The notes under the pieces are model-generated. The model was given only the letters and a program-made list of their open reading frames with translations, was not told where the DNA came from and did not search any database. The translations under genes and the position numbers were made by a program. This document shows, piece after piece, positions 10,430-22,173 of a stretch of DNA of 64,000 nt. This DNA comes from Telmatactis stephensoni (lineage: Eukaryota; Cnidaria; Anthozoa; Actiniaria; Isophelliidae): NCBI GenBank assembly GCA_029948255.1, contig JALIZF010001620.1, positions 101,001 through 165,000 of the forward strand. The letters are read 5' to 3'. Position 1 is the first letter of the stretch. The number at the start of each line of letters is the position of its first letter.

Positions 10430-10923
10430 TTATTTACATTTACGATCAGCAAATAACACAGCAGCAAATTGGCCTCTTGAAACATTAGAACCGTTACTAT
10501 TAGGCAGTGAGCTGAATCTAACCGTTATACCATGACATACAACAGACTGTTGTCCATGTTTGCCATAAAATGAATTTGGTCCTTTAAGCTTTGCTAGCAA
10601 CGAGTATTTCACACCTTTGACAAGTTTAACCGGTTTAGGAAACTTGACCACAAACGTTTTTTGAGACGAGGTTGTCGTGTAGCTACTTGAATGGACACCA
10701 AGAACTCGGCTGCCGTCTTTCACTGTGATTGTGACTTGGTGAGTGCCATTTCCTGAGGCTACCCCCCAAAGGCGATAGCCAATCAGGCTAACGTCACTGT
10801 TCACAGTAATACTTATTGCGTCGGCCTTACCACTACTGTAACCCCAAGCACTTTCAGGTCTTGTACCCAGTCTCCTGCACTCGAATTGACTTGCGAACGC
10901 TGTTGGTATTAATAAGATCGAGC
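10430..10923 (-). CDS. Copy 1 exon 5: PHR domain
   Basis: The stop TAA is at 10430-10432. PHR-family features: [52 protein letters not shown], and RGQFAAVLF near the end. The acceptor AACAG|GC at 10924 is the only phase-1-compatible AG seen. The position equivalent to the copy 3 acceptor reads CAA instead of CAG. Using 10924 adds about 12 residues ([10 protein letters not shown] region) before the domain. Cysteines flank the domain (FEC near the start, RKC near the end). Confidence 0.75.
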
Positions 10924-13900
10924 CTGTTAATCCTCATATAGGATGATCACAGAGCAAACGTAAATTAGAGCAGTGTCTATGAGTCACAAGGTGTTCATGT
11001 AGGTTCGCGGTGTCCCATGCTTAAGCATGATACGTTTTTGTCAACACGGACGCCACGCGTACGTTTTTGATCGTGCACGCGCCGTCGTAGATGAGGTTCC
11101 CGTTCTCGCTAGAACGTCAGTTGAGGCATTATCGCGTTCTAGATTTCATCTATGACGGCGCGCGCACAAACAAAAACATACGTGTGACGTCCGTGTTGAC
11201 AAAAACATCTCATGCTTAAGCTCCCTACTAGTATCTCTTGCGTCCTCCTGTGGTTTTGCCCTTGGTTAAAGTTGAAAACTGAGCTGCTTTATTCTCGAAA
11301 ACTTGAACAAATATCAGTCATTATAAAAACGGAGCAAGTCCTATAAAACTGCTAAAAATACTAACACAAACTTACTGAAAATTATCTCAGAATCTAAGGG
11401 TGAAAAACGTTTTGCAAAAAGTCAAGTCAAGCCAAGCCAAGCCAAGCCAAGTCGGATTTCAGGCAGCAATTAGATGTACTGTTATATTATCTCATATTAT
11501 CTCAGACATTTCCACTCTCGCGATCGCTAGCTATCACTGCATTCGATTAACTTTTCACACAACACTCAACTCATATGTTGATTTTTGCTATGGGAGGACA
11601 AATCGGAGAGAAACCCTCGTGACATTTGATCGACTCACATATAACAACACCTGAACAAGCGCCCATGCAAGCTGGCATTATTAGAACCCGAACAACTTAC
11701 AGCGCTGAGAGGCGTATGGCTTAACCACCACGTCATCCATGTTATACAAACAGTCAAACTTGTTATTGTTTATGTTTATCTTGCAAGAACAGCATAGTCA
11801 GGAGAGACACAGAGAGAAATTAGCTTTTTTAGGGCTTAATTTACAACTTCACTTTGGGATCGCTAGCCATGCACTTTGGGATTGCTAAAGATGAAGCATA
11901 TATTTTACATTTATTCTTACCAGACAAACGACCAAGATAAAGATGCGTTACATGTTGTATATTTCCAAAACTGTTCTTTGCAGTACAAACATAAGTTCCA
12001 CTGTCATGAGCCTTGAAGCTCTTAATAACCAGCGTCCCGTTGTATACTGTAGCACGGCTGGGCAGGGAATGGAATGGCCTAGACCACGTGATCACAGGAC
12101 GAGGATTCCCAGATGCAGAACATGTCGCTGTGATATCACAATTTTCATTTGCTACATTTGATTTCTTGGGGACTTTTATGAAAATGGGAGGACCTATATA
12201 TAAAACATGGCTTGTTTCAGCAACTAAAGAATGTCACGTTTTGTGAAATGCCCAACTATATATTTCAAAATCAGCACCAAATGGAGCTCATGATGGGGCA
12301 TGATAATTTGTTCTCTTATCATATTTTCGCCAGGCTCAGTCTCAAGTTGTCGAACCTCGAAGGCTGAAGACTGGACCTTACATTTTCTTTTATCGCGGTT
12401 TTTACCATCATATTATCAAAATTATTGAGCATTGATATATTCGCAGTCGAGTGGATCAACTTAACAATTTTACGGATAGCCAGCGAATCACTGTTGGAAC
12501 CAATCCGGTGAACATATCACAGGAAATAGGCTGGAAATCATGCCTATTTTATAACACTGATAAATCAAATTTTGATGATGATGTGTAATTTGATGGTTTA
12601 TAAAATTATCAGCATAATTGCGCCAAAATTACCTAGGTAATGTTTGATCAGTCACTCTCCCTTGCTATACTATTATCCAGTCTCTTCGTCTGAAGAACCA
12701 TAATAGCCATAGTAACCATAGTAACAAGTACAATACGTACCTTGAACCTCCAACTTCACATTTGCTCGCGTCGTCCCAAACAGATTCGTAGCCACACACG
12801 TCAAGACCCCAGTGTCGCTGTATCTTGCGTGTCTCACGAGCAGTCTCCCTTCTCTATTAACATTCCACCGAGAAGGTACTTTGTGTCCATTTCGTTTCCA
12901 TAACAACTTAGGTGTCGGATTTCCCGTGGCCGAGCAAAAGAACGAAGCTGATTGGTTGACGCGGACTTTTAGATTGGATGGCGTGACAGTGACGACAGGA
13001 TGGGAGACGGACAGGCCGGGTAGTCCAGGGGGACCGGGATCCCCTTTATCTCCTTTGTCACCTTTAAGTCCTTTGGGACCCCTAGGACCTTGGATTCCCA
13101 TAATACCTTGCTTGCCCTGTTTACCTGGAGGTCCAACAGGACCTGGGAAACCTACGATAGGAAAAAAAAGGAATCCTCAACGTTAGCATGGCAATGCTCA
13201 ATAAATGTTGGTGATTTGTTGGTGATTGTGTTGATAGTGGGTTTGTTGTTGTTGTTGTTGTTGTTGTACGTTGTTGTTAATGGGACATTTTTTTGTGCTC
13301 TTATAATCATTGCTGCTGTTGGTGTGGATACAGTAGCTGCAAGGGAAAGGTGTGCTAAGATCGCTACGGCCACTGTAAAAAAGTGTCCAAGATCGCATGG
13401 TCATATGGAAACGCTGCAAAAAAACAACAATGAAATCTATATCTGCGATCACGATTGCTGTGATCGCTACCTGGGGTTGTCTTCCATCACTGAATATCTT
13501 TTTCAGCGATCGTAAAAACCGCAGCGATCATGCTAATGTAGTGTTACGAGGGACTTTTTAGGAATCGTGCTGCTCTGCCAACTCGATCTGTACTTTGTAC
13601 AGTAGCTATTTACAAGCTAAAAAAGAGTTCGTACTACGAGTCAGGCCAACCAGAAATACTTCCCTTTAGTCGGAGTGGCTGTTAGAAGGAGTTAATTCCT
13701 TAATTGCTGGCTTTCAATTGACGTCACGGCGGCCATCTTGGTTGAATTTCGACAAAGGATTTCTCATTAGTGTCTCTTGTTCGTTCAACCAACATGGCTG
13801 CCACTCTTTTATATTTCAGTGACTCTCAAGGGAATGATTGAAAACCAGCAATTCTTACTCCGGGCTATACTTTCCAATTAACACTGAGTCGTACCCCGAA

Positions 13901-16900
13901 CTTGCTTCAGTAGCTTGTACAAAGATTAAAGAGTGTGTTAGAGAGTGTGACAGTTATCGACAGTCCTTCTATAACAACTAAGCTAAACTTAATTTCCTGT
14001 TTACATCACAGTTCTAGACAAAGCGAAACCCTACGTTGGTCTTATGTTTGGGTTATAGTGAAAGAGGGTGTGCCTGTGTCAGGAAACTAAAACAGACCCC
14101 ATGCATGCAGCATGCATGATCAAAACAGTCAAGGTTACAACACTAAGGGTCTGATTATATGAACCGAGCTGGCTCGGTTAAGCGGGCTAGACTTCTTTGA
14201 TTTTGTTTGGCCCCAAGGGAAAAGAAAACAAAAGAAGTCAGCCCGCTTAGCCGGGCCAGCCCGGTTCATATAATCAGCTAAGCAACAAAAATGCTTAAAG
14301 ATATATATATTCAGGTTAATAAATACATAATTATTGGAAATCTGTAGCGTAACAGCAGGCCAAGCTTTAAACTAATATTAGAATTGTTTTCAGTTTATTT
14401 GTTAATTGTTAAGTAACAATGCGTGTAAAACGTGGCAACTCTCTATTGTTCTGATGCATTTCACTTTTCTCATATAAGGATGGTTGGATTTTCAGGCTGA
14501 GAATACGTCATTTTTTTACCAAAAGAAAATCAACTAGTGAACTACGGAGAAATTAATGTTATATCTGATGAAGATATGTTGGATTTTTATGTTTTAGCCA
14601 ATGAGATGGATGGATTAAACAATATAAAATTAGCACCTTCCTGCATTCCGTGCATTAGTGATGCCCGCCTCTTACTCGGACCATTACTTAATCAATGGCA
14701 ATGTTTATATTAATTGTTACCGTCCTTGCTGATGATGGTGATATTATCGTTGTTGTTGGTTGCATTGTGAAGAATTTCGAGTAAAACGTATCTCTCACCT
14801 CGTCGTCCTCTTATTCCTTTCTTTCCTCGCCTTCCACGAAATCCCCTTTTCCCAGTCGATCCAGGTGGACCTGCTGGTCCTCTTACTCCAATACAGCCAT
14901 AGAATGGACATGTGTTCGTTGCATTGAGAGACATAATCAATCGCCGTGTCTCTTGTTGCACATCGCTTATCGTGATCCGGCACTGAGTTCTCTTGGTGGT
15001 GATGTCTCGACGCTCTCTTGGTGCTGAATCATTATGAAAGAAATTATTCAATTAATAAAATATCTTAAATTTAATAGCCAATGGATGAAAACTATTTGAG
15101 CTCTAAAAGTCAATATTTATGTGTACTTTATTTATCAATAACAGCTTTTGAGACGTTTCTGATGCGCTGCCAAGTTTTGTTTTGCAAGTTGATGTGATAT
15201 CTTACGATTTTGTCAACTAATAAAGATGGAGATGTAGATGAGCGAGTGAAACGTAAAGCCGTCTTGACCCTAATTTATACAACTAGGAAGTAGTTTGACC
15301 TAAAGTTAATTATAGGCGAGTTAATACAAATTAAAAAATAAAGAATATCTTCAATTCTGTTCGAAAAACTAAAGACTCTGTTTTAATCTATAAAAAGAGA
15401 ACCGGAAAAACAAACAACAACAACAACAACAACAACAAATTAAAAAACCAGCACCTCCATTGGCTTTCGTACGACACGTTTCCGTATCGTCCATGAACAC
15501 GCCAACCTTTAGTCCAGACCCAGGCCTCTTTTTACCCCGCTACGCTTCGGTAAAACAGAGTCCAGGAGAACTTGCATGCGCATGCGTTACATGAACCAAT
15601 CAGACACCGTAAAAGTTTGGTGTGACCTGGTTACAAGGCCTTTTGACAAGTCATACAGGGCTTGGATTTACTCCAATTTGGGTAAAAACGTGTGCTTCGT
15701 ACAAGTGAAGGCATACTTAACTGCTTCGATGAATTCGTTTACAAAATAAGCCCCATATAGCTGATTTAATTCAGAAAAATTTCAACGATAGCTTTGTAAC
15801 CAGGTTACACCAAAATTTTACGGTGTCTGATTGGTTCATGTAACGCATGCGCATGCAAGTTCTCCTGGACTCTGTTTTACCGAAGCGTAGCGGGGTAAAA
15901 AGAGGCCTGGGTCTGGACTAGCCAACCTTGTGTTCAAGGTAGGTAACTAACGATGACTGTATGGATTGCAAGGTCAAACGTGTTTTGGCACAGTTTTGCA
16001 TCTCTCCATAAAATATAATTGGGATTAAGATTCTTTTGAGGTTTGACAAAAAAGATATATAAAGGTATAATTTTTGTACTTTCATGTACATGTTTTCATG
16101 TTTTGATTGAGGTCTATGTGATCCAACACACTGATGAGACTTTGATTATCCGAATGTTTTCTCATTTACTCTTTTATAAAACAATATTCTTTGTTTATAT
16201 TTAAAGTGGCCATATCGTATCCCCAGTCATAAATACCTTAAGGGAAAAAGGTACAAATAAAAACTAAAGAAAAAGTGGACAAAACGATTAATATAGAACG
16301 TAATTTAGAGTAAGATTGACAAAGATTAAACTGTATTCAGCTTACCAGTTTTATTTCAAAGAGAGGCAGTTTCCTAGCTTGACCCCGGTTTTGTCACGCA
16401 TTTTCTCTTGTAAAAACCACTTCAACTGTATTCATTCAACTCGAAAAATACGGTGTTTTTTTACAATAGAATTCGATCCAAAGTCTACGTAACTTTGTTG
16501 TGTTCAGTGAAAGATTGTTGTGTTCTACGAAACTTTGTTGTCATCGGAGAAAATTGCCCATACATTTGGAAAATTTGCTCTTTTCGGTCCCAGCCTCTCT
16601 CTATTTGAACAAAGTAGCTCAAAATGTAACAATAACAGCATGTAGGCAATGTTTTACTATCTTAGTATTCAGTACGGTCTCTTGTCCAGAACTATTTGTC
16701 AAAAAATAGTCATTGTGCGGAATTATTAAAACTTGGAAATAACTTATCATTAATCACGCTGGACAACAAGTATTACTATCGGAAAACTAGTAAAGCTGCT
16801 TTGGGAGTAAAAATAATAAATTCCAGGTTTTAGGGTACAAATAAAAACTAAAGAAAAAGTGGACAAAACGATTAATATAGAACGCAATTTAGAGTAAGAT

Positions 16901-17158
16901 TAACAAAGATTAAACTGTATTCAGCTTACCGGTATCAGAGTTTGTCTTTGCTGACAAAATGGCAGACAATCGATCAACCTCGTTCCTTAGTCTTTGCACT
17001 TGAAGTTCCTGCTCAGTAAACTTTTGAAATCCAATTTCATTTCGTACAAACACGGTCAAACATAGCAACAAACTCAAACATGATATTATCAATGCGAAAC
17101 TCAATTTTGTGTCCTGTTTCTTGTCAGGAATTTTCAACTCTTCGTGTTTGGTGTTCAT
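10430..17158 (-). CDS. Type II membrane collagen-Ig-Ig-PHR protein, copy 1
   Basis: Minus-strand gene; join of 16930-17158, 14799-15023, 12741-13151, 11921-12193 and 10430-10923, giving 543 residues with no internal stop and only phase-1 introns. Order: short cytoplasmic tail (1-19), hydrophobic anchor (about 20-38), coiled coil (about 43-70), spacer with cysteines, 26 uninterrupted Gly-X-Y triplets (about 122-199), Ig (about 202-288), Ig (about 290-380), PHR domain (about 396-543). No signal peptide, so the C-terminus should be extracellular. The start is the conserved MNTKHEEL methionine, because copy 2 has a stop just upstream of it. Gliomedin/colmedin share the tail-anchor-coil-collagen plan but end in olfactomedin. 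A cell-surface adhesion or recognition role is inference. The PHR exon uses an unusual upstream acceptor. Confidence 0.8.
11019..11221. mobile_element. Foldback element in copy 1 intron 4
   Basis: Arms of about 75 bp: GCTTAAGCATGA...GTCAACACGGACG on the left and the complement on the right, ending CATGCTTAAGC. The spacer is about 50 bp. Confidence 0.75.
11921..12193 (-). CDS. Copy 1 exon 4: second Ig domain
   Basis: Minus-strand acceptor TATAG|GT at 12193; donor CTG|GTAAGA after 11921; phase 1 at both ends. It reads [26 protein letters not shown], then [14 protein letters not shown]. The two cysteines, the tryptophan and the DSGxYxC motif mark an I-set type Ig fold. Confidence 0.85.
12741..13151 (-). 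CDS. Copy 1 exon 3: collagen and first Ig domain
   Basis: Acceptor GTAG|GT at 13151; donor CAAG|GTACG after 12741; phase 1 at both ends. Sixteen Gly-X-Y triplets (from GFPGPVGPP to GPPGLPGLS) run straight into an Ig domain with [16 protein letters not shown] and [12 protein letters not shown]. Collagen and Ig thus share one exon. Confidence 0.88.
13228..13270. repeat. GTT microsatellite
   Basis: Runs of TTG in copy 1 intron 2. The Q- or N-rich frames on the minus strand are produced by this repeat and are not coding. Confidence 0.85.
14151..14277. mobile_element. Foldback element in copy 1 intron 2
   Basis: Arms of about 52 bp: CTGATTATATGAACCGAGC on the left and GGTTCATATAATCAG on the right, with AAGCGGGCT/AGCCCGCTT inside and a short purine-rich loop. 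Confidence 0.75.
14799..15023 (-). CDS. Copy 1 exon 2: cysteine spacer and start of collagen
   Basis: Acceptor ATTCAG|CA at 15023; donor GAG|GTGAGA after 14799; phase 1 at both ends. It translates [20 protein letters not shown], then [15 protein letters not shown] and ten collagen triplets rich in R and K ([13 protein letters not shown]). The cysteines just before the triple helix could crosslink a trimer; that is inference. Confidence 0.85.
15510..15920. mobile_element. MULE-like MITE with 9-bp target duplication
   Basis: Inverted ends of about 135 bp start TAGTCCAGACCCAGGCCTC. They are flanked by GCCAACCTT at 15501-15509 and 15921-15929. The same intron position in copies 2 and 3 holds a single GCCAACCTT, so the empty site is visible. 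A 9-bp duplication with long terminal inverted repeats fits Mutator-like elements. No coding capacity. Confidence 0.9.
16250..16929. repeat. 97-bp direct duplication around an insertion next to exon 1
   Basis: The sequence from GTACAAATAAAAACTAAAG to TGTATTCAGCTTACC occurs at 16250-16346 and again at 16834-16929. Copy 2 has it once. The duplicate includes the exon 1 splice donor (minus-strand GGTAAGCTGAATAC), so a decoy donor lies about 580 bp downstream of the real one. The material between (16347-16833) recurs inverted elsewhere. Confidence 0.75.
16347..16660. repeat. Dispersed repeat, inverted copies at about 20590-20735 and 24690-24910
   Basis: The block with TTTCAAAGAGAGGCAGTTTCC and CGAAAAATACGGTGTTTTT recurs in opposite orientation at about 20590-20735. 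Its continuation (GAAAGATTGTTGTGTTC, then GGAGAAAATTGCCCATACA) recurs inverted at about 24690-24910. Confidence 0.7.
16930..17158 (-). CDS. Copy 1 exon 1: cytoplasmic tail, anchor, coiled coil
   Basis: Start ATG at 17158-17156; donor ACCG|GTAAGC after 16930, phase 1. Charged N-terminus ([14 protein letters not shown]), hydrophobic stretch [18 protein letters not shown], then a heptad-like [16 protein letters not shown]. There is no cleavage-type signal sequence, so the fit is a type II signal anchor. Confidence 0.85.
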
Positions 17159-17270
17159 CTTGGCAATTTGCAACGAACAATAAGTTGAGACAGGATTTCC
17201 TTGTATATATGAAAATGACACGTGATACTTGTTTCACTTTACGAAACTCGAGCTGAAGGTTACTGTTGTC
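17159..17270 (-). promoter_or_regulatory. Conserved 5' block upstream of copy 1
   Basis: About 110 bp upstream of the start is conserved in all three paralogues while neighbouring introns diverge. On the minus strand it reads CTCGAGTTTCGTAAAGTGAA, then a TATCACGTG E-box, a TATA-like stretch (CATATATAC) and GGAAATCCTGTCTCAACTTA. It probably holds the core promoter and 5' UTR. Confidence 0.5.
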
Positions 17271-17755
17271 GTTTACGTTGTTTACAATTCCATGGGGAGG
17301 GGGAGGGGGGAGGGGGGAGGGAAGGGGGTCAGAAAATGGTTGGATTGGGCTTGACTGAAATTCAAACTTGAACTTGAACCGGAAATACCAAAAAATTCAG
17401 CCCCAGACCGCTGGGAAAACATGTTTTTAAGGAGAAGGAAAAATGTTTCTGGAGGGCTTTATTTGTTTTCTTGGCACCCTAAAACCTGGAATTTATTATT
17501 TTTACTCCCAAAGCAGCTTTACTAGTTTTCCGATAGTAATACTTGTTGTCCAGCGTGATTAATGATAAGTTATTTCCAAGTTTTAATAATTCCGCACAAT
17601 GACTATTTTTTGACAAATAGTTCTGGACAAGAGACCATACTGAATACTAAGATAGCGAAACTCACGGATTCATGGCTGCGCGATGTGCTTGGCGCGTAAA
17701 GCTATTTTAGTAACAGGAAGTTGACGCCATATCTTGCGCGCAAGCCCCACAAACA

Positions 17756-18377
17756 TAGCCTGCGTCACATCCGGACTTTTCCTCCGTTAAGTCCGTCTGC
17801 GAAATAACGAACAAAACCGTGTTCTGAGACCCCCAGCAAATAGCAGGATTATAGATAATAGATCCTGATTGGCTGATGCACTTTTTAATTCTAACGAGAT
17901 TCGTGATTGGCTCTATGATCACTGGGCCGGTGTGTTTGTTTTCGCCATGACAACACTTCCGTTAGATTTACCGTGATTATGAAAACACAGACAGATTTTT
18001 CAATCAAAACAACCTACCAGTTACATACATCGATTTGCCTGCTATAAAAGGAAACTTTCGAAACATTCCAATCGAACATATTGCTAAAGTAATAGCCTTA
18101 GTTCACAAAACATTATCTAAAAGAGAAATTACGAGATTGACCACGAGTCATGCTAGCAATAAAGTTTGTTAATAACTGGAGTCCATCAAGCTGTCAAAAC
18201 ATCGACACAACAAACATTAAGCGAGCCAATCACGAGTCTCGTTAGAATTCAAAAATGCATCAGCCAATCAGGATCTATTATCTATAATCCTATTTGCTGG
18301 GGGTCTCAGAACACGGTTTTGTTCGTTATTTCGCAGACGGACTTAACGGAGAAAAAGTCCGGATGTGACGCAGGCTA
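17756..18377. mobile_element. Inverted-repeat element with arms of about 157 bp
   Basis: 17756-17914 and 18222-18377 are inverted copies (GCCTGCGTCACATCCGGAC / GTCCGGATGTGACGCAGGC). Apparent frames in both arms encode the same shadow peptide (CISQSGSIIYNP), which is why two similar frames appear on opposite strands. Not a gene. Confidence 0.8.
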
Positions 18378-21090
18378 CACAAACACTAAAACTAGCTGTT
18401 TCTAATAGAAAGTGAAGTACTGCGAGCTGTCTTTGCAAATACGGCTAACGGGTATATGTGATTGTGTCTGGAGTTTGGTAAATTTTGATCTGAAGATGTG
18501 AGGAACGTACACTGTTAGATATAATCGCCATATTTATTCCTTCATAGCATTACTTAGGCCTAGGTCAAACATCTAATCTCACATGTGCAAAATTCAATGC
18601 AAATGACATGCTAATGAGCAGAAACAAAAGATTGTAATTGTACTTGATATTTATTTGCAACCGTAAGCCTATGTGCTCGGTAAGTACTAGTCACTGACAC
18701 ATGCATCATTTGCACTGCCCGTTCACCTACGACCGCCATTTTGAATTGGAGCCGGCCGAGATGGCTCATGGGAACGAATCATCCATCGCTAGTTGACGAC
18801 AGTTGACCAAGGAGTCCCATAATAAGATGCCCAGACCTCCACCGACCATTGCGTAAACAGGAATCCCGTCGAGATTAGTGTTGCTGCTTCGCTCGCTCGC
18901 AGCAATAATGAAATTTGAATGCCCGAAAAGAAAACTCTCTTCGGTTCTCACGTGCGCGGCACGTAAAATTTGGCATCTTTGCCAACTAAGCACAGTTTGA
19001 CAGATTCTGTATTATAGATTTAAACTACATAGTGAACAAGAAAAAAACAGCTAAACAATACAAAAGGAAGATATGTTCTTTCATACTTTCGGATGTTAAT
19101 TTTCATTAATTTGCGAACGTAACTGACGTTATCGAAAAATTGAAGTGAATATTGCAGGTCAAGTTGAAGCAAGTGTGAAGGGACACTCAGTAGAGACTTT
19201 TTCTTGGCTTCTTTAATCGATATAGATTCTGGACTCTAAGTCAACTCTACAACAACTTTCTTCTTCTTCTGAATTACCAAGTTACGATGCAACCCCTTTT
19301 TATGGGGAATTGTTGGAAAATCAAATTGACTGACAACCTGGCCTGTCAAAAACTATTCGATATTAACTAGGAAATTTCTAAAGGCGGTGCCCCTTAATAA
19401 GAACACGAAAATTACAATATTCATGCTTGAGACTAAATGTATCAAAAATCAGTTGTTGTACGATTAAAATACAATTTACAAGAAAGCGTTTGGTCATGAA
19501 AAGGTCAACTGGTACATCGGTTTAAAAGGTTTTAGAACGCAGTTAAAGTACCGATTAACTTTAATAAACTACAGGGGGCAAAGGGCCATAGAAGCAAGGG
19601 GAAACGAGTCGTAGGAGCCAGGGACACGTGCAGGCCAAACCAACAAGGTTATGTAAGATGAAGGTTGGTCAAGGTCAGTACGTGCTGGTATGTGGATCAT
19701 ACGACAATCATATGACTTGCCAGTCCAGATTTCCCTTCAAGACCAACGCGGGCTTGTAATTCGTACTTTGCACATGCGCGCACAACCGTTAATAATTTTC
19801 AAAATGATTCCGTAATAAAAAATAGATTCAAAATAACCTCAAAATAATTGTTCTGATTTGTGTCCCGTAACACAAGCAACACAAGGTCAAGAAAGAATTT
19901 GCAAACTCAAACTATATCATCGGCTAAAAACATTATTTCTGACACACAACAATAAAAGTATCGCATCACTAATAAAATCCCAAGTTACCTTTGCGTTGCC
20001 CAAGCCCCAAACACACTCTTAAAGTAGGCAGTAGCTACGGCTGTCGGTAAAATGCGGGCTGTTGACTGCATTTTACCGACAGCCCAATAGCTACACACAT
20101 AAGGGAGTTGAAACGTGTAACAACAATTGCTGGGTTGCATCCATACCTTCGGGAATCCAAAGACAATGAAGCGGTAGACATGTTGGATGAACAAACAATA
20201 CACGCTAATGAGAAATCTTTTGTTGAAGTTCATCCAAGATGGCTGCCGTGACGTCACATGCAACCCAAGAATACATTTCTTTGGTCCCATGCTCCGGAAT
20301 ATTCAAATGAGCAAAACAAGCGTTTTATGACTATATTTGATAATGATATGACCTTCAAATTAAAAATGGCGGAACAATTTCCCGATCTACATGTTGCTCA
20401 TTTTCCAGCAGCCCACAGGGGCAAAACACAATGCAAAATTGCTTTGAAAAACACAATGCAAAACACAATGCAAAATTGCTTTAAGTGTAAGTACATACAA
20501 ATAAGGCCTCAAAACACGGTTTTTGCGGGATCTTTTCTCAAAAATAATAACTATCTAAGCAAAATCAAACAGTGGATTCAGTTAATTCAGTTATTCATAG
20601 ACTTTTGGATCGGATTCTATTGTAAAAAAACACCGTATTTTTCGAGTTGAATGAATACAGTTGAATGGTTTTTACACGAGAAAATGCGTGACAAAACCGA
20701 GGTCAAGCTAGGAAATTGCCTCTCTTTGAAATAAAACAGAACTTGTCAAAAATCAAAAAGTGGATTTGAAAACCCCACGCTTTTCCAAACATTTTGATAT
20801 ATAGTTCATAGGAATCCATTGAAATTTAGAACCGTATTTTCGCTGATTTTATAAGCTCATTCTATCCGTTGGCTATACATTCGCCTCTTAAGGTATCTAA
20901 AGACTCGCAGTCTCTAAAAGCTAAAGAAAAGTAGATTTACCTGGCCATCGTCTCGTGCTTATAACTTTACTTTTAAGCACAGCCTTTTGATGAGGACGGC
21001 GGTAATAGAAACAATGAAAATAATGAGTGTTCACAAGGTAATGAAGAACCTTTCTCCTATGTCGGTGCAGATAAATAAGTACGTACATAG
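18378..21090. other. Intergenic, mostly unrecognised
   Basis: Contains a 64-bp hairpin at 20031-20094 (GGCTGTCGGTAAAATGC and its complement), a minus-strand peptide YFKSVFGAWATQ at about 19990-20025 that has a counterpart near 47690, and the inverted dispersed repeat at 20590-20735. No gene that I can support. Confidence 0.45.
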
Positions 21091-21256
21091 CCCGGGGGGG
21101 GGGGGGGGGGGGACTCCTATATAGACAGACAGACAGACAGACAGACATTTTTATTAGCTCTTTTTACCCTTACAAGTAAATCAGATATATGCTAATAAAA
21201 GAATAATTAAATAACAGAACAATATATAATCTAAACTATAATTTCTTTACTTTGCT

Positions 21257-21304
21257 TTTATCCTGCGAGCAGAGTCTTTAAAGAAGGCTCTGCTAGCAGG
21301 ATAA
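21257..21304 (-). other. Hairpin near the 3' end of LINE A
   Basis: TTATCCTGC...GAGCAGAG and its complement GCTCTGCTAGCAGGATAA form a stem of about 17 bp with a small loop, 110-130 bp from the tail repeats. 3' hairpins recognised by the reverse transcriptase are known in some LINEs; that role here is inference. Confidence 0.5.
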
Positions 21305-21335
21305 TATCACTTGTATTTCATGTCTCATAACAGTG

Positions 21336-21923
21336 TTATCCGTTTGTTTGTGCTAATATTCCTTTTCTTTCTTCAAAACATTCATAAACATATTTTGCGA
21401 TAATTTTTTGTATTTTTTCATTTGGATTAATTAAAACTTGGAATTGTTCTTCATCGCTTAAGAATTCAAGTTTTTTGTTTGTGATTGTATTTATCTTATT
21501 CATTAATTCTTTTCTTTTGGTTGAATAGGGGGGACATTTTAGAAGAAAGTGTTTTTCATCTTCAACTCCTTGTTCACATATAGGACATATTCTTTCTTCT
21601 GCTTTGATATAAGGACGTGAATGTCTCCCCCTTTCAACTTGTAAGCAGTGGTTACTAATTCTTAGTTTTGTTAGTGCTATTCTATGCTTGATATTGCTGA
21701 CCCCTTTAAGGTAATTTTCTTGCTTATAGATTGTTTTAAAGGTTCTATAAGTTCTAAGTTTATTTTTTTGGGAGTCTTTCCAACCCATATCGTTGTGAAT
21801 TTCTTCAAACCAAACTTGTATTTCAATATCCTCTAGTCTTTGTTTTATTTGCTTAACTATTATTTTCCCTTTTGTTTTGTCAAACTTTTGATTCCATACA
21901 AAACTGTAACCCAATTTATCCAA
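21336..21923 (-). pseudogene. LINE A C-terminal region
   Basis: Open frame of 195 codons downstream of the RT. Near its end a C-x2-C-x7-H-x4-C motif appears (CPICEQGVEDEKHFLLKC), as in the C-terminal regions of several non-LTR families. Part of LINE A, in a different frame from the RT segments. Confidence 0.75.
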
Positions 21924-22173
21924 AATAAGTTTTGCTTTTCTACTCCAGCTACATGGGGTGTTAGCATGGTTGCAGTCCTGTATAGTTAAGTGAGATAATT
22001 TTGTTTGATCAGAGGTGACAAAATTAATCCAAAACTTTATAGCTCTTAATCTCGCACTTACTCTTACTGGGAATAAACCTAGTTCTGATCTGCATGCATT
22101 GTTTGAAGCCGTTTGTTTACTCCTAGTAACATTTTACAAAACTTTATATGTACTGCTTCTGCAGGATCGTTGT

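Larger units (their letters stand above)
16657..17655. repeat. 179-bp inverted repeats flanking copy 1 exon 1 and promoter
   Basis: 16657-16835 and 17477-17655 are near-identical in opposite orientation (CTATCTTAGTATTCAG at one end, TTCCAGGTTTTAGGG at the other). Exon 1 (16930-17158) and its upstream region sit in the loop. Confidence 0.8.

Noticed and set aside
12812..13515. Plus-strand frames opposite the collagen-Ig exon (also at 41855-42163 and 50432-50927)
   Set aside because: Antisense shadows; collagen codons give long open frames of S/P/L on the other strand in all copies.
10430..17158. Gliomedin/colmedin with a C-terminal olfactomedin domain
   Set aside because: The collagen and Ig part fits, but the C-terminal domain matches PHR landmarks ([23 protein letters not shown]) and not olfactomedin.
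17707..18405. Two related small genes on opposite strands
   Set aside because: They are the two arms of one inverted repeat; the shared peptide is a palindrome effect. The same applies to 62055-62514.
20258..20650. 130-residue plus-strand protein
   Set aside because: Overlaps the inverted dispersed repeat shared with 16347-16480; composition and lack of splice or domain evidence argue against a gene.
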